Shown here one piece after another: positions 17,542 through 25,999 of a stretch of DNA of 64,000 nt (positions are counted from its first letter, which is position 1; every line of letters starts with the position of its first letter). The stretch is from JAJEFO01 sp009843725 (GTDB lineage: Bacteria; Pseudomonadota; Alphaproteobacteria; Rhodobacterales; Rhodobacteraceae), in assembly GCA_965243215.1 (NCBI GenBank), contig CBDEUJ010000002.1, positions 496,001-560,000 of the forward strand, read 5' to 3'. The notes below the pieces were generated by a model that was not told the DNA's origin, did no database searches, and saw only the letters and a list, made by a program, of their open reading frames with translations. Position numbers and translations under genes: made by a program.

Positions 17542-18705
17542 ATGACTGCCAGGATATTCCTGACCATTCTCTGCACGCCTTTCATATGGCTTGTCGGCCT
17601 TGTTCTCTCCTCCCTTTTGCTGGTCCCGGAGAACGGAGAGCCCGCCGGCGCCTCTCCGATCCTGAGCTTGGCAATGCTGCTTTTCCTGCTTGTCGCTCCA
17701 TTCATCGTCTGGCGCATGACGCGGACGTCTCGTCGCGCCCGTGCCGAGCGCGAGGCTTGGATCAGGAAGCGAAACGAACTGGATGCGAGAGTGGCGGAAG
17801 AGGAGGCCGCCGAAAGTGCAGCCCTCAAACGGGAGGGCGAGCATGCCAGGCTGGCCGGCCTTGTCCAGCAATATGCCGACGCCCTTTCGAGGAACCTGGA
17901 CAAAGCGCTGAAGCATAACGACTACGGAGCTCTTGTCCGGGACGGCACCGACGAGGCCCTGGAGGAATTCTTCTGGAGCGTTGACTTCAGGCCCGAGGCC
18001 CTTTCGTCAGGAGAGGCCCGCGCCTGTGTCTTCCAGGCATTGGGCCGCAAGGAACCCGGTCCGTGTCGTTCGCCGGTTCCAGACAGCCGCAAGCCGGTCG
18101 CGCCTGCGGGGATGCAGAAGAGAACAGGGAAGACAGATGCCAGGGAACCGAACGACTTCGGCGCGATCACGTCGGCGGTGGTCGTGGACGTCGAGACAAC
18201 GGGCCTTGACAGCGAACGGGACAGGATCGTCACCTTGGCCATGATCGAGGTCGACTTGACCCGCATCAAGGAAACAACGGAGCCGCGAGACTGCATCGTC
18301 AGGACGATGCAGGAAACGTTCGATCCCGGCATCCCGATCCCAAAATCAGCAAGCCGGATACACGGCTTGAGGGACAGGGACGTTCGCGGACACCCGTCCT
18401 TCGAGTCCCGGGCCGGGGAGATCCGGGACTTCATCGGCACCCTCCCACTGATCGGACACAACGTCAGCTTCGACAAGAAGTTCCTTTCCGCCTCCTTCAA
18501 GCGGGCGGATCTCAAGACGCTTCACCGCAACCGGTCCCATTGCACGATGTGGCGTTACAGGAATGCGAACGCAGGACCGAGTTCGCTTGATGCGGTTGCG
18601 GCGGCGATGGGAGTTTCGGGGCGGTCGGGAATGACGCATCATGCGGACGAGGACGCGATGCTTGCACTGGCCGTGGCCTGCATCTTCCACTTGCAGGACC
18701 GCTGA
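17542..18705 (+). CDS. Membrane-anchored DEDDh 3'-5' exonuclease (DnaQ-like)
   Basis: Protein of 387 residues. Residues 4-28 and 42-60 are two transmembrane helices. A charged coiled coil follows (about 62-115, RARAEREAWIRKRNELDARVAEEEAA). The C-terminal 180 residues form a DnaQ-like nuclease with the complete DEDDh set: D216 and E218 in VVDVETTGL, D311 in GHNVSFD, and H367 with D371 in HHADEDA. Such enzymes remove 3' nucleotides from DNA or RNA. Tethering a DnaQ domain to the inner membrane through a coiled coil is unusual for a proofreading subunit and fits a defence or surveillance role better. The ATG at 17542 begins the first membrane segment; the ribosome site is weak (GAGCG). Confidence 0.8.
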   Translation: MTARIFLTILCTPFIWLVGLVLSSLLLVPENGEPAGASPILSLAMLLFLLVAPFIVWRMTRTSRRARAEREAWIRKRNELDARVAEEEAAESAALKREGEHARLAGLVQQYADALSRNLDKALKHNDYGALVRDGTDEALEEFFWSVDFRPEALSSGEARACVFQALGRKEPGPCRSPVPDSRKPVAPAGMQKRTGKTDAREPNDFGAITSAVVVDVETTGLDSERDRIVTLAMIEVDLTRIKETTEPRDCIVRTMQETFDPGIPIPKSASRIHGLRDRDVRGHPSFESRAGEIRDFIGTLPLIGHNVSFDKKFLSASFKRADLKTLHRNRSHCTMWRYRNANAGPSSLDAVAAAMGVSGRSGMTHHADEDAMLALAVACIFHLQDR

Positions 18706-19039
18706 AGCCGAGCTCCGAACGGGCGACGTCATCGACCGCATCAAGACGGGCGCGGGGCCCTCAACTGGTCACGAGCGACGACATCGAGGGCATTCATCTG
18801 TAGCCGAATCCTCTGGAACCTCCGTTGTGGCAGGCCCGTCCTTGTGCAGCGCCATTTGGCAGTTCACGCGTTGACCCGGTTCGCGGGGCTGCGCAATCCC
18901 GTCTGCCCACGGCTGCTGAACGCAATGCGATGCACGGGGCGAGATCATCACCACTTCAGGGACGCCACGTGCGTCCCTGAATCTCTATAGTATATCGTGA
19001 TGTGCCCACAGACAATCCGATCTAATCCCCCGTCACCGT
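18706..19039. other. Gene-free interval before the NYN remnant
   Basis: About 330 bases with nothing recognisable except the AT-rich string CTATAGTATATCG near 18990, which could be a promoter for the truncated NYN frame. Confidence 0.35.
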
Positions 19040-19180
19040 ATGCGTGTCTTCGTCGACTTCTGGAACTGCGCGCTTTCGATGCGGAACGTCGCCGCTGGGT
19101 TCCGCATGCACTGGGCGAAGCTCGGGCCGACATTTGCGCACGCAGCAGCCGTGGTCGTCGATGCCGGACCCAGCGAGTGA
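19040..19180 (+). pseudogene. Truncated NYN-domain (PIN-like) nuclease
   Basis: A 46-codon frame beginning MRVFVDFWNCALSMR and continuing HWAKLGPTFAHAA, then ending in a stop soon after. This is the N-terminus of NYN/LabA-like proteins, whose first strand carries the metal-binding Asp (FVDFWN). Full-length members have at least 150 residues and further acidic residues, which are missing here. No continuation is seen in other frames, so the gene seems cut rather than frameshifted. NYN enzymes are RNases, which fits the surrounding nuclease-rich island. Confidence 0.55.
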
Positions 19181-19228
19181 GCATCAAATGCTGAATTTCC
19201 ATGGCGCCCATGACCCGGCTACTGCAAT

Positions 19229-20281
19229 TCACCAATGCTTTCCGAGGGGATTGGAGTACGTGAGAGTCATGGAAAGGACGCGCGCCTGGGCCTTCGAGCG
19301 AAACCAGAGAACAATTGGATCGTCCGACTCTACGTCAACAGGACCCATCCCGTCTTCCCCGTTCCAGGTGGCAAGCATCTCTTCGCGCGTGAGATCGGGC
19401 CGGGACCTGTAGAAGTTCATCGCGCCTTCGACGAATTGATGATCCTTCAGTCGCGCCCGAAAGGTCTCGATCTTCTCGTCACCAAACACTGCTTTCAAGG
19501 GAACGAAATTGAACTCGTCGAAGAACATGCCCGCAGGAGGGTTGAAACCGAACTTTTTGGTGATGTCGACCGGGAACAGGCATTGAGGGTACAAGTGGAC
19601 AAGCTGCTCCAGCGCAATCCGGAGCACGTCGTGCGCAAGCACCAGCCAGTGCCGCAAGACACCCACGCCGATCAGCCCGACGTTCCCACGGTTCAGGATC
19701 GTGAAGGACTCCTCGCGTATCGGCGCGTGCACATACGAGCAGAGCCGTCCGTACGTCTGCTGCACTCGCTCCTTCGCGCCAGCTTCGGGAGGAATCCCGA
19801 GCCACTCGAAGTTGTTCGCGACAACATCCCTGAACCTCGGCTTCGCCCTTCGCCCTTCCAGCCATTCGTAGAAATGTGCCGAACTTCCTTTTCTCGAAAT
19901 GCGTTCCTGCCACCAGCAGTGAAGCATCAGCATCTCCATGACGGAACGCAACAGTCCGGTCGATGCCCGTGGAGATCCATTCAGCATCCCGACCGTAGCC
20001 TCACGGAGAGCGCTGACCGCCTCGAAATAGAGGTAGTTCTTGTGCTGAAACCGTCCCTTCGCCGGTGACGTGAAGTTGGCCAGGTCCGCGAACTCGACAA
20101 GTGCCTGGGCCGCCCAGGCCACCTGGCGATGCAGATCGGCAAGCTCCGCTTTGTTCTCAATGCGTTTGCATGCGATCGCGCTTCTTGCGTTCAGTTCCTC
20201 ATCGCCGATCATCCAGACGTCGCGGAGCGATATCGCATCATCGGAATCCCTGTAGATTCGAACCATCGCGAAGAAGTTCAT
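19229..20281 (-). CDS. Unknown helical protein with HEPN-like RX5H motif
   Basis: Protein of 350 residues, helical throughout. Mid-protein it has YGRLCSYVHAP, an R-x5-H pattern preceded by long helices (SALREATVGMLNGSPRASTGLLRSVMEMLMLHCWW), as in HEPN-like or DUF5677-like proteins. Function is not recognised; an RNase or abortive-infection role is a guess from this motif and the island context. The ATG at 20281 is preferred because AAGGA lies 9 bases upstream. It is the second gene of an apparent leftward two-gene operon, 45 bases after the 140-residue protein gene. Confidence 0.6.
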   Translation of the reverse strand: MNFFAMVRIYRDSDDAISLRDVWMIGDEELNARSAIACKRIENKAELADLHRQVAWAAQALVEFADLANFTSPAKGRFQHKNYLYFEAVSALREATVGMLNGSPRASTGLLRSVMEMLMLHCWWQERISRKGSSAHFYEWLEGRRAKPRFRDVVANNFEWLGIPPEAGAKERVQQTYGRLCSYVHAPIREESFTILNRGNVGLIGVGVLRHWLVLAHDVLRIALEQLVHLYPQCLFPVDITKKFGFNPPAGMFFDEFNFVPLKAVFGDEKIETFRARLKDHQFVEGAMNFYRSRPDLTREEMLATWNGEDGMGPVDVESDDPIVLWFRSKAQARVLSMTLTYSNPLGKHW

Positions 20282-20326
20282 CGAGAGGTTTCCTTGCGCC
20301 GAAACGGATTGCGCAAAATCGCGCAA

Positions 20327-20749
20327 TCACGCTTTCCTGTAGACGCCCCGTCCATGCCGCACCGCGATGCCCAGGGCCACGAACACGCCGCCGATGGTCG
20401 TGAAATTGCAGCCTCCCTCCTTGCTGCACCGTGCCATCGACCGCTCGAACCAGGAACGACGGAGCTCCCCTTCCGACGCCAATCGGGCATATGCCTGTTC
20501 CCATTCTGACACCGTCACCCCCTTTTCGTAGGGTTGAGATGGATGTGCGCGGTTCGGAATCAAATAGATGAGCGCGCGCTTCCCGCGTCTTCTTCCCCAC
20601 CCCTTCACTCGATACACGCGGCCTGTCTCCGGTTTCGGGATTGCGGCTCTTGGCAACGCCCAGTCCTCGATCCTGCCGATGATCCCCGGCATCACCATCT
20701 CCCGTTCGTCAAGCTGTGGCGACCGCAGATCCGGCCCGCGAAGCAACAT
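20327..20749 (-). CDS. Hypothetical protein, 140 residues
   Basis: Basic protein with no recognised family. Residues 40-75 are rich in Arg/Lys with YRVKGWGRRRGKRALIYLIP; the C-terminus has a short hydrophobic run (TIGGVFVALGIAV) that may be a buried or membrane-associated helix. AAAGG precedes the ATG. It lies immediately upstream of the HEPN-like gene on the same strand and is probably co-transcribed, so the two may work together. Confidence 0.55.
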   Translation of the reverse strand: MLLRGPDLRSPQLDEREMVMPGIIGRIEDWALPRAAIPKPETGRVYRVKGWGRRRGKRALIYLIPNRAHPSQPYEKGVTVSEWEQAYARLASEGELRRSWFERSMARCSKEGGCNFTTIGGVFVALGIAVRHGRGVYRKA

Positions 20750-20812
20750 GACTCGCCTTTGACAACGGCATGTGGGCCTCTCGATGAAGGCCGCATTGAC
20801 GGTGCGTGAGGA

Positions 20813-21100
20813 TCATGCTGCAACGAACCGCTCCACCGCGATCTGACTGGCATCGTCACGGGCGCGCCAGAGATCGTGGGCCATCTGCATCCCCAGCCAG
20901 GTCTCGGGCGTCGAACCGAAGGCCTTAGACAGCCGTATGGCCATCTCCACGGATATCCCCGTGCGTTCGTTGACCAGTTCCGAAAGCGCCTGCCGAGTGA
21001 CGCCCAGCCCTTTGGCGGCCCGCGTAACCGTCAGCCCCAAGGGTTCGAGGCACTGCCGCTTCACGATGCCGCCAGGATGCGGCGGGTTGTGCATCGTCAT
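20813..21100 (-). CDS. higA: HigA-family antitoxin (XRE helix-turn-helix)
   Basis: Protein of 95 residues matching HigA antitoxins across its length: the N-terminal MHNPPHPGGIVK segment, then an XRE helix-turn-helix (TVTRAAKGLGVTRQALSELVNERTGIS), then the conserved MAIRLSKAFGSTPETWLGMQ. It neutralises the HigB toxin encoded 12 bases upstream and normally represses the operon by binding its promoter. The toxin-first order is characteristic of higBA. Confidence 0.95.
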   Translation of the reverse strand: MTMHNPPHPGGIVKRQCLEPLGLTVTRAAKGLGVTRQALSELVNERTGISVEMAIRLSKAFGSTPETWLGMQMAHDLWRARDDASQIAVERFVAA

Positions 21101-21112
21101 GTCTTCGTCTCC

Positions 21113-21391
21113 TCAGTGATAGTCCAGGTAGTTCACGTCGACTGCCGCGCCGTCCTCGAACCGGAACGTCACGCGCCAGTTGCCCGACACCCGAACCGCC
21201 CAGTGCCCTTTCAGCGGCCCCTTCAACTCGTGCAGCCGGAACCCGGGCAGGTTCATGCCCTCCGGCCCCTGGCTTAGATCGAGCGCCGCCAGGATGTCCC
21301 TCAGCTTCGCGACATGCGCCGGAGCCACGCGGCGCGCCGTCTTCCCCTCATACAGAGCCTTCAGCCCGCCATGCCGGAACGACGCGATCAT
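21113..21391 (-). CDS. higB: HigB-family toxin (RelE/ParE superfamily)
   Basis: Protein of 92 residues typical of HigB: MIASFRHGGLKALYEG at the start, LDLSQGPEGMNLPGFRLHELKG in the middle, and GNWRVTFRFEDG...VNYLDYH at the end, with the conserved R and H residues of the family. HigB toxins cleave mRNA on the ribosome. The ATG at 21391 is the family start; a GTG lies one codon upstream. With higA it forms a complete type II module that could stabilise the island. Confidence 0.95.
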   Translation of the reverse strand: MIASFRHGGLKALYEGKTARRVAPAHVAKLRDILAALDLSQGPEGMNLPGFRLHELKGPLKGHWAVRVSGNWRVTFRFEDGAAVDVNYLDYH

Positions 21392-21870
21392 CACGCAACC
21401 ATATCCCGTCGCCTGCCAGTTGACAATTCACGACCCGGATTCCGCCAAATGCAGTGGCATACCAGCGATCCTGCGCCATGGTTGTCAGCGTCATCGAGCG
21501 CCCGAATCGCGAACACTTCTTTCGAAGACCGTCGCTCTTGGTCGCGTCTTGCCACTGGGTGTCGTGCTACCGTCGCCACCGTGTACCCGGAGGATTACGT
21601 TGATTTGGCCAGCCCGCCCGTCTTGCCAGACGATTTCCGCGCATGTAGTTGCATTGCAGCAGTCGGTCACGAGGCAACAAGCAGATTCACGCAAATGATC
21701 TTGCCGCATGTGTTCAAGTTCCGGGATTAGTCGAGAGTTCCACGACTGGCGAAAACACGTTCATCATTCGCTGAAACCGGTTCTTGGAGATGCCCGGATC
21801 ACGCGGAAGACGTGAGCATGTCCAGGCAATCGAAGCCTAGTCAGAAAGCGTGGGCTAAGACGGAGCGTCC
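21392..21870. other. Gene-free interval with the higBA promoter
   Basis: About 480 bases. The leftward higBA promoter and its autoregulatory operator should lie in the first 100 bases, but I cannot point to a clear palindrome. Nothing else is recognised. Confidence 0.35.
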
Positions 21871-22950
21871 ATGACCGCACTTCGCGCAACGATCCCGACC
21901 CTTGTGACCGTCTGGCTGCTGACGGCCTGCGGCGGCGCAGGCAACGACTCCGAAACTCCCGCGACGAACCCGCCGCGCCCACCGAGCGTCGTCCGGGTGA
22001 TCGACGCCGACACCGTCGACGTTGACGGAACGCGGTTCAGGCTGCACGGCATCGACGCTCCCGAGGCGCGCCAGACCTGCCGGGCCATGGGACGGACATG
22101 GAACTGCGGGGCCGCGGCCACCGAAGCCCTGCAGGCCCGGGCGGAAGGCATGAGCTGCACCGGCGGCGAGGCGGACAGGTTCGGAAGGACAATTGGGACA
22201 TGCTCGGCTGGCGGCACCGACCTGAATGCGTGGCTGGTGGCCAACGGATGGGCGCTCGCCTATCTGCAGTTCTCCGAGGACTACGCGGACGAAGAGGCGC
22301 AGGCCCAGGCGAATCGGCTCGGGATGCACCGCGGCCAGTTCGTCGATCCGTGGAACTGGCGGCGGGGCGAAAGGCTGGGGGGCAGCGACACGTTCGCCGC
22401 CGTCACGACGTCCGACGCGCTGGACGCCGGTGCGTACGCCGACCGGCTTCTCGGCGGCGATGGAACGATCATCCACGGCGGGTGGATGGAACACGGCATG
22501 TTCGCGATGACGGACAGCTTCGGCGGCCAGACCGGGAACGTGGCCGTGTCGTTCGGAAGCTCTTTCGGGACGGTCCCTTCATGGCTCGGCGGGGCGACGT
22601 GGACCGGAGCCATGGTTGGGGTGGATGCAGGCACGGGCGAACGCGTCGAGGGCGACGCCATGATTGACGTTGACAACTTCGCCGACGCGGACGTCGACAT
22701 CGCGCTCACCGGCATCGTGGGCGCGGGCGGCGGCACTTGGGCGGCGCTGCGCTGGGAGAACGTCCGCCTGGATGCTGGCGGCTTCCTGGCGAGCGACGCG
22801 AGCGGCTTTGTCGCGAGCCTCCTCTACGGCCCGGACCGCGAAGAGGTCGGAGGCGTCTTCGAGCGGGACCGTCTGGTCGGCGCGTTCGGCGCCTCCTTGC
22901 AACCGTCGGACGTGTCGGGCGGTGCAAGCTCCAAGCAAGCCGTTCCTTGA
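21871..22950 (+). CDS. Lipoprotein fusing SNase nuclease and TbpB-like barrel
   Basis: Protein of 359 residues. A signal peptide ends at a lipobox (LLTAC, Cys about 20). Residues 40-170 form a staphylococcal-nuclease-like domain with the catalytic set visible: RVIDADTV, then RLHGIDAPE (Arg and Glu), then DRFGRTIGTC (second Arg). Residues 175-350 are a beta-rich domain with GGWMEHGMF, GATWTGAMVG and a closing VFERDRLVGAFGA. These motifs recur in the lipoprotein at 28233-29129, so the two share a homologous C-terminal domain that resembles the barrel of transferrin-binding-protein-like lipoproteins. A surface or periplasmic nuclease tethered to a binding barrel suggests nucleic-acid scavenging or interbacterial conflict; both are inference. 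Confidence 0.8.
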   Translation: MTALRATIPTLVTVWLLTACGGAGNDSETPATNPPRPPSVVRVIDADTVDVDGTRFRLHGIDAPEARQTCRAMGRTWNCGAAATEALQARAEGMSCTGGEADRFGRTIGTCSAGGTDLNAWLVANGWALAYLQFSEDYADEEAQAQANRLGMHRGQFVDPWNWRRGERLGGSDTFAAVTTSDALDAGAYADRLLGGDGTIIHGGWMEHGMFAMTDSFGGQTGNVAVSFGSSFGTVPSWLGGATWTGAMVGVDAGTGERVEGDAMIDVDNFADADVDIALTGIVGAGGGTWAALRWENVRLDAGGFLASDASGFVASLLYGPDREEVGGVFERDRLVGAFGASLQPSDVSGGASSKQAVP

Positions 22951-22979
22951 CTTTCGGAACCGGCGGCCGAGAGGTTCGG

Positions 22980-23720
22980 ATGCCAGGCAGAAGGAATGAA
23001 GGCATGTCCGAAGACGTGAGGCACATGACGAATAGGGGATCGAGTCCGGCCGTGACTCCTGGAGGCCGGGCGACAACTTGCGAAGGGCTGACGATCCATT
23101 GCGCCGACATCGGGTCCGTCGCCAGCGGGAATTTTGGATGGGCACGTCTCGCCGGAGATGAATGCCGCAAGGGCAACTGCATTGGCGCCTTGGTCAATGA
23201 CGTTGCCTACGTCCTGTCGAAGGAACGCAAGGTGGCGCTTGGCTTCGAATGCCCGCTCTGGGTGCCTGTTTCCAAGGAGCCGCAGGGCTTGACAAAAGGT
23301 CGTCGGGTGGACGGGAATCGCCCCTGGTCGGCTGGAGCCGGTGCAAGCACGCTTGCAATTGGCGCCAGCCAAGTCGCGTGGATCCTTGACGAACTGCGAT
23401 CCCGGCTCAGGGAGCGGGGCACACCGCTTCCATCGGTGCATCTGTCCTTGCCGGACTTCCTGAACCGCGACTCCGGGCTGTTCCTTTGGGAAGCGTTCGT
23501 GACCGGCACGGCAAAGGCGGCAGAACCGGATCACGGAGAGGATGCACTGATCGCTTGCCGTGAATTCGCGCGTCGCTTGCGAGATCCCGTTGAAGCACGT
23601 GACCCGGAGCGACGGGTCAGGTCATTGATCGGAGGCGCGATCCTGTGGGCGGGACTGTCCGACGACCTCGATCTTCTGCACAAGTCCTGCGTCGTTGTCC
23701 GGCCCGGCGCGGCGAGTTGA
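22980..23720 (+). CDS. Hypothetical protein, possibly RNase H-like (DUF429-like)
   Basis: Protein of 246 residues. An N-terminal strand pattern CADIGSVASGNFGWARL resembles the first acidic strand of RNase H-like folds, and GFECPLWVPV is followed by NRPWSAGAGAS. The second acidic position would be the Glu in GFECP. No firm family. The start at 22980 has GAGAGG 5 bases upstream; an internal ATG at 23004 with GAAGG is an alternative. It follows the SNase lipoprotein gene by 29 bases on the same strand and may be co-transcribed. Confidence 0.55.
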   Translation: MPGRRNEGMSEDVRHMTNRGSSPAVTPGGRATTCEGLTIHCADIGSVASGNFGWARLAGDECRKGNCIGALVNDVAYVLSKERKVALGFECPLWVPVSKEPQGLTKGRRVDGNRPWSAGAGASTLAIGASQVAWILDELRSRLRERGTPLPSVHLSLPDFLNRDSGLFLWEAFVTGTAKAAEPDHGEDALIACREFARRLRDPVEARDPERRVRSLIGGAILWAGLSDDLDLLHKSCVVVRPGAAS

Positions 23721-24215
23721 CCGGAGGGTCCAGGCAGGCCTTGCCGCAGCCCGCTCTCCCCTGTCCCCGGGTCTTCCCGTTCACTCTGCGCCGGAAACAG
23801 CGGAAGCTGCCGAAACCGTGGCCGCAAGCCATCGTGACCGCATGGGTGCGACAGGTCGCGTTGCGAACGATACAGACGCACTGATTTCGAAGGATGGCTG
23901 AAGGCGGATGGTGCCACATCTTGACGGAGACTTCGCCGTGAGCTTCCTTCCCCGGTTGGCGCCATTTCATCCGGCTAGCGGGTGGCGTTGGTGACCTGCC
24001 CGGGTTCGTTCGGTCAAAGGGTGGGAAGCATCCATCCGGTGAGTGCCGCGGCAGGCGAAAGTGCATCTCCCGAGAGGGTGTTCACGCAACGTTGACTCGA
24101 TCACCGTACCGTTTGGCTTCGTCGGAATGGACCGGCATCGACACCGTGTTCCAGGACGGCGGCAAGCGCTCCGGCCGGAGGACCAGGAAGTGGTTGATCC
24201 GGCTGAGCAAGGTCT
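23721..24215. other. Gene-free interval
   Basis: About 500 bases between a rightward gene and a leftward broken frame. No terminator hairpin with a T-run and no supported gene were seen. Confidence 0.35.
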
Positions 24216-24909
24216 TCAGTCGATGCTGATCCCGGCCGAAATGCGGCGGGACGCGAAGTCGTCAATTTGGAGAGACTCCACGACAATTCCGGGCAGCGTG
24301 GCTGTCACGACCGACAGTTCTCGAACGACGGGCCGGCCTCCTGCGGCAAATTCCCCTGTTCTTTCGCCAGATGCTCGAATTGGAGCACGCAGCGGGATGG
24401 GGCGGCTGTTGGACAATTGGACTCTCAAGGTCGACAAATCGCGAAGTGCGACGGAAGTCCGGGCTTCACCCGTGTTCATCGGGAACAGGCGGCCGCGCCG
24501 TCGGACCACCCCGGACGGCGTAAACGCTCAGCTTCATGCTTCCGGTGACACTCGACGAGATCATCATCTTGTTCTCCTTGGACCGACCCACACGAGTGAT
24601 GACGAACCGATTGTCTTCGTTGAGCGCGACCATTGCGATCGAATTGTCGGGCGTCACCGCATCGCCAGCACGTGTCGGTTCAAGGTCGCGAAGCACCTTC
24701 GCGGACACCAGGAATCCGCGCTGCCCGGAACCGGCCTTTTCCGGAAACAGCGTGCGTCCAAGTGCTGTGTGAAGGTCCTGGATGATGCCGGTGCCGAGGG
24801 GGATGACATCTTCGCCTTCGAGCTCGTCGGTATGTCCGATCAGGTTGCGCTTATGCCGCATTTCGAGGAAATGCGCGGCGCTGAAGTCCTGCCAGAACCC
24901 GTGTTGCAT
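24216..24909 (-). pseudogene. Possible frameshifted gene of unknown family
   Basis: Two leftward frames overlap near 24466-24509. The first (from 24909) reads IGHTDELEGEDVIPLGTG, VLRDLEPTRAGDAVTPDN and VALNEDNRFVITRVGRSKEN. The second (to 24216) reads MNTGEARTSVALRDLSTL and ELSVVTATLPGIVVESLQID. Both look protein-like, and a single frameshift near 24500 would join them into one protein of about 220 residues. No family is recognised. The rightward frame through the same bases is long but has no motif, so I treat it as the shadow. Confidence 0.35.
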
Positions 24910-25022
24910 CCGCTCGACCCTGTTGATGAGCTCCCCGATCTTGAGGATGCCGAGACAGGCGGCGTCCAGGACGGTTTCCTTCTCGATGGGGTCGGCGCAC
25001 TGCTCGGCGCGCCGGTAGTGTA

Positions 25023-25706
25023 TCAGTTTGATTTCCTGATCGTGTGACTTTGATTTTGCCGGGTCAACTCTGTCTCACAGACAGCGGTTTCGTACGCCTC
25101 ACGTAAGTTGGTGATTTCCTTGTCCAGATCGACTCGATCATCCCAATCATTGAAGCCATAGCCTCCACCTGAGGAAGGCGTTTGCAGCAAAGACTCCATG
25201 ACTTGCAACGCCGCCGGTATGTGTTCCTTCAAGATGCGGTCCTTGTGAATTGACCAGCTATGACGAGGTATGTAGTGAGCAAACTCGCACCGATCTTTAT
25301 GCAGTCGATCCAATGCAGCCTTGTCGCCTGCATCCACGTCTATCGTCTCGGCAACTCGTCGCAACAGTTCCTTGAAGCCTGCCAATCGTTCATTGGCGGC
25401 AGCTGCAACTATCTTGTCGTATTCTTTTTCCGTCAGGTCTGAATCCTGACCGCAGAAAACGGCTTTGTACTTGGGATCATTCCGGTGTGCCTTTAGCGCT
25501 CCAAAACCGTCAGAAGCCGTTAGATGACATGCCATGAATGTTTGCACTGCGCTATGCAACGACAAGACGAGCCATTTCCAGGCGTCATCTTCATCCAGGA
25601 CTGCAAGTGATCTCGCCGCCTGCCTCAAAGATGACACCAAGTCATATGATGCATTGAATCTAACGTAATCGTTGGTCTCGTCATAGGACGTATCCTTGTA
25701 GTCCAT
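25023..25706 (-). CDS. HEPN-like protein, AT-rich
   Basis: Protein of 227 residues, helical and acidic. LDRLHKDRCEFAHYIPRH contains an RX4H motif (RCEFAH) flanked by helices, as in HEPN nucleases and HEPN-type abortive-infection proteins. Its base composition is far more AT-rich than the flanking genes, which argues for recent transfer. The ATG at 25706 begins a sensible helix-rich protein. The 3' end has no obvious partner, and the divergent side carries a perfect 14-bp hairpin. RNase function is inferred from the motif only. Confidence 0.65.
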   Translation of the reverse strand: MDYKDTSYDETNDYVRFNASYDLVSSLRQAARSLAVLDEDDAWKWLVLSLHSAVQTFMACHLTASDGFGALKAHRNDPKYKAVFCGQDSDLTEKEYDKIVAAAANERLAGFKELLRRVAETIDVDAGDKAALDRLHKDRCEFAHYIPRHSWSIHKDRILKEHIPAALQVMESLLQTPSSGGGYGFNDWDDRVDLDKEITNLREAYETAVCETELTRQNQSHTIRKSN

Positions 25707-25755
25707 CGCTCTTGTCCCTTCCGTGCACGTCAGCTAGAAGCGATTTAACAGAATC

Positions 25756-25789
25756 GACCCCATGGGCGGCTGCTACCGCCCATGGGGTC
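25756..25789. repeat. Perfect 14-bp hairpin with 6-base loop
   Basis: GACCCCATGGGCGG (25756-25769), loop CTGCTA, then the exact complement (25776-25789). No T-run follows, so it is not a classical terminator for either strand. It sits between the HEPN gene and the divergent small-gene operon. It may be a protein-binding palindrome, a regulatory RNA hairpin or a mobile repeat. Confidence 0.7.
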
Positions 25790-25999
25790 TAGCACCTAGC
25801 ACCGGAGTATGAAAGCCATGCCAAGTACCTTGAGTTTTTCACAACGTCTTGCAGCAATCAGACGACGAGGCAACCCGCCCCCAGCCTGACAATGAGGGTC
25901 CGGTGTAGACTGGGAAAGCCGACCTGACCCTCGCCGTCTGCTGCAAGGCTAGTTGTCGCTGGCCAAACTTACAATGTGCTTTCCCAGAAAGACGGAGCG

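Noticed and set aside
17181..17903. N-terminal extension of the HEPN-like protein
   Set aside because: The extension lies antisense to the exonuclease gene and its composition differs from the rest; the ATG at 17180 gives a complete protein.
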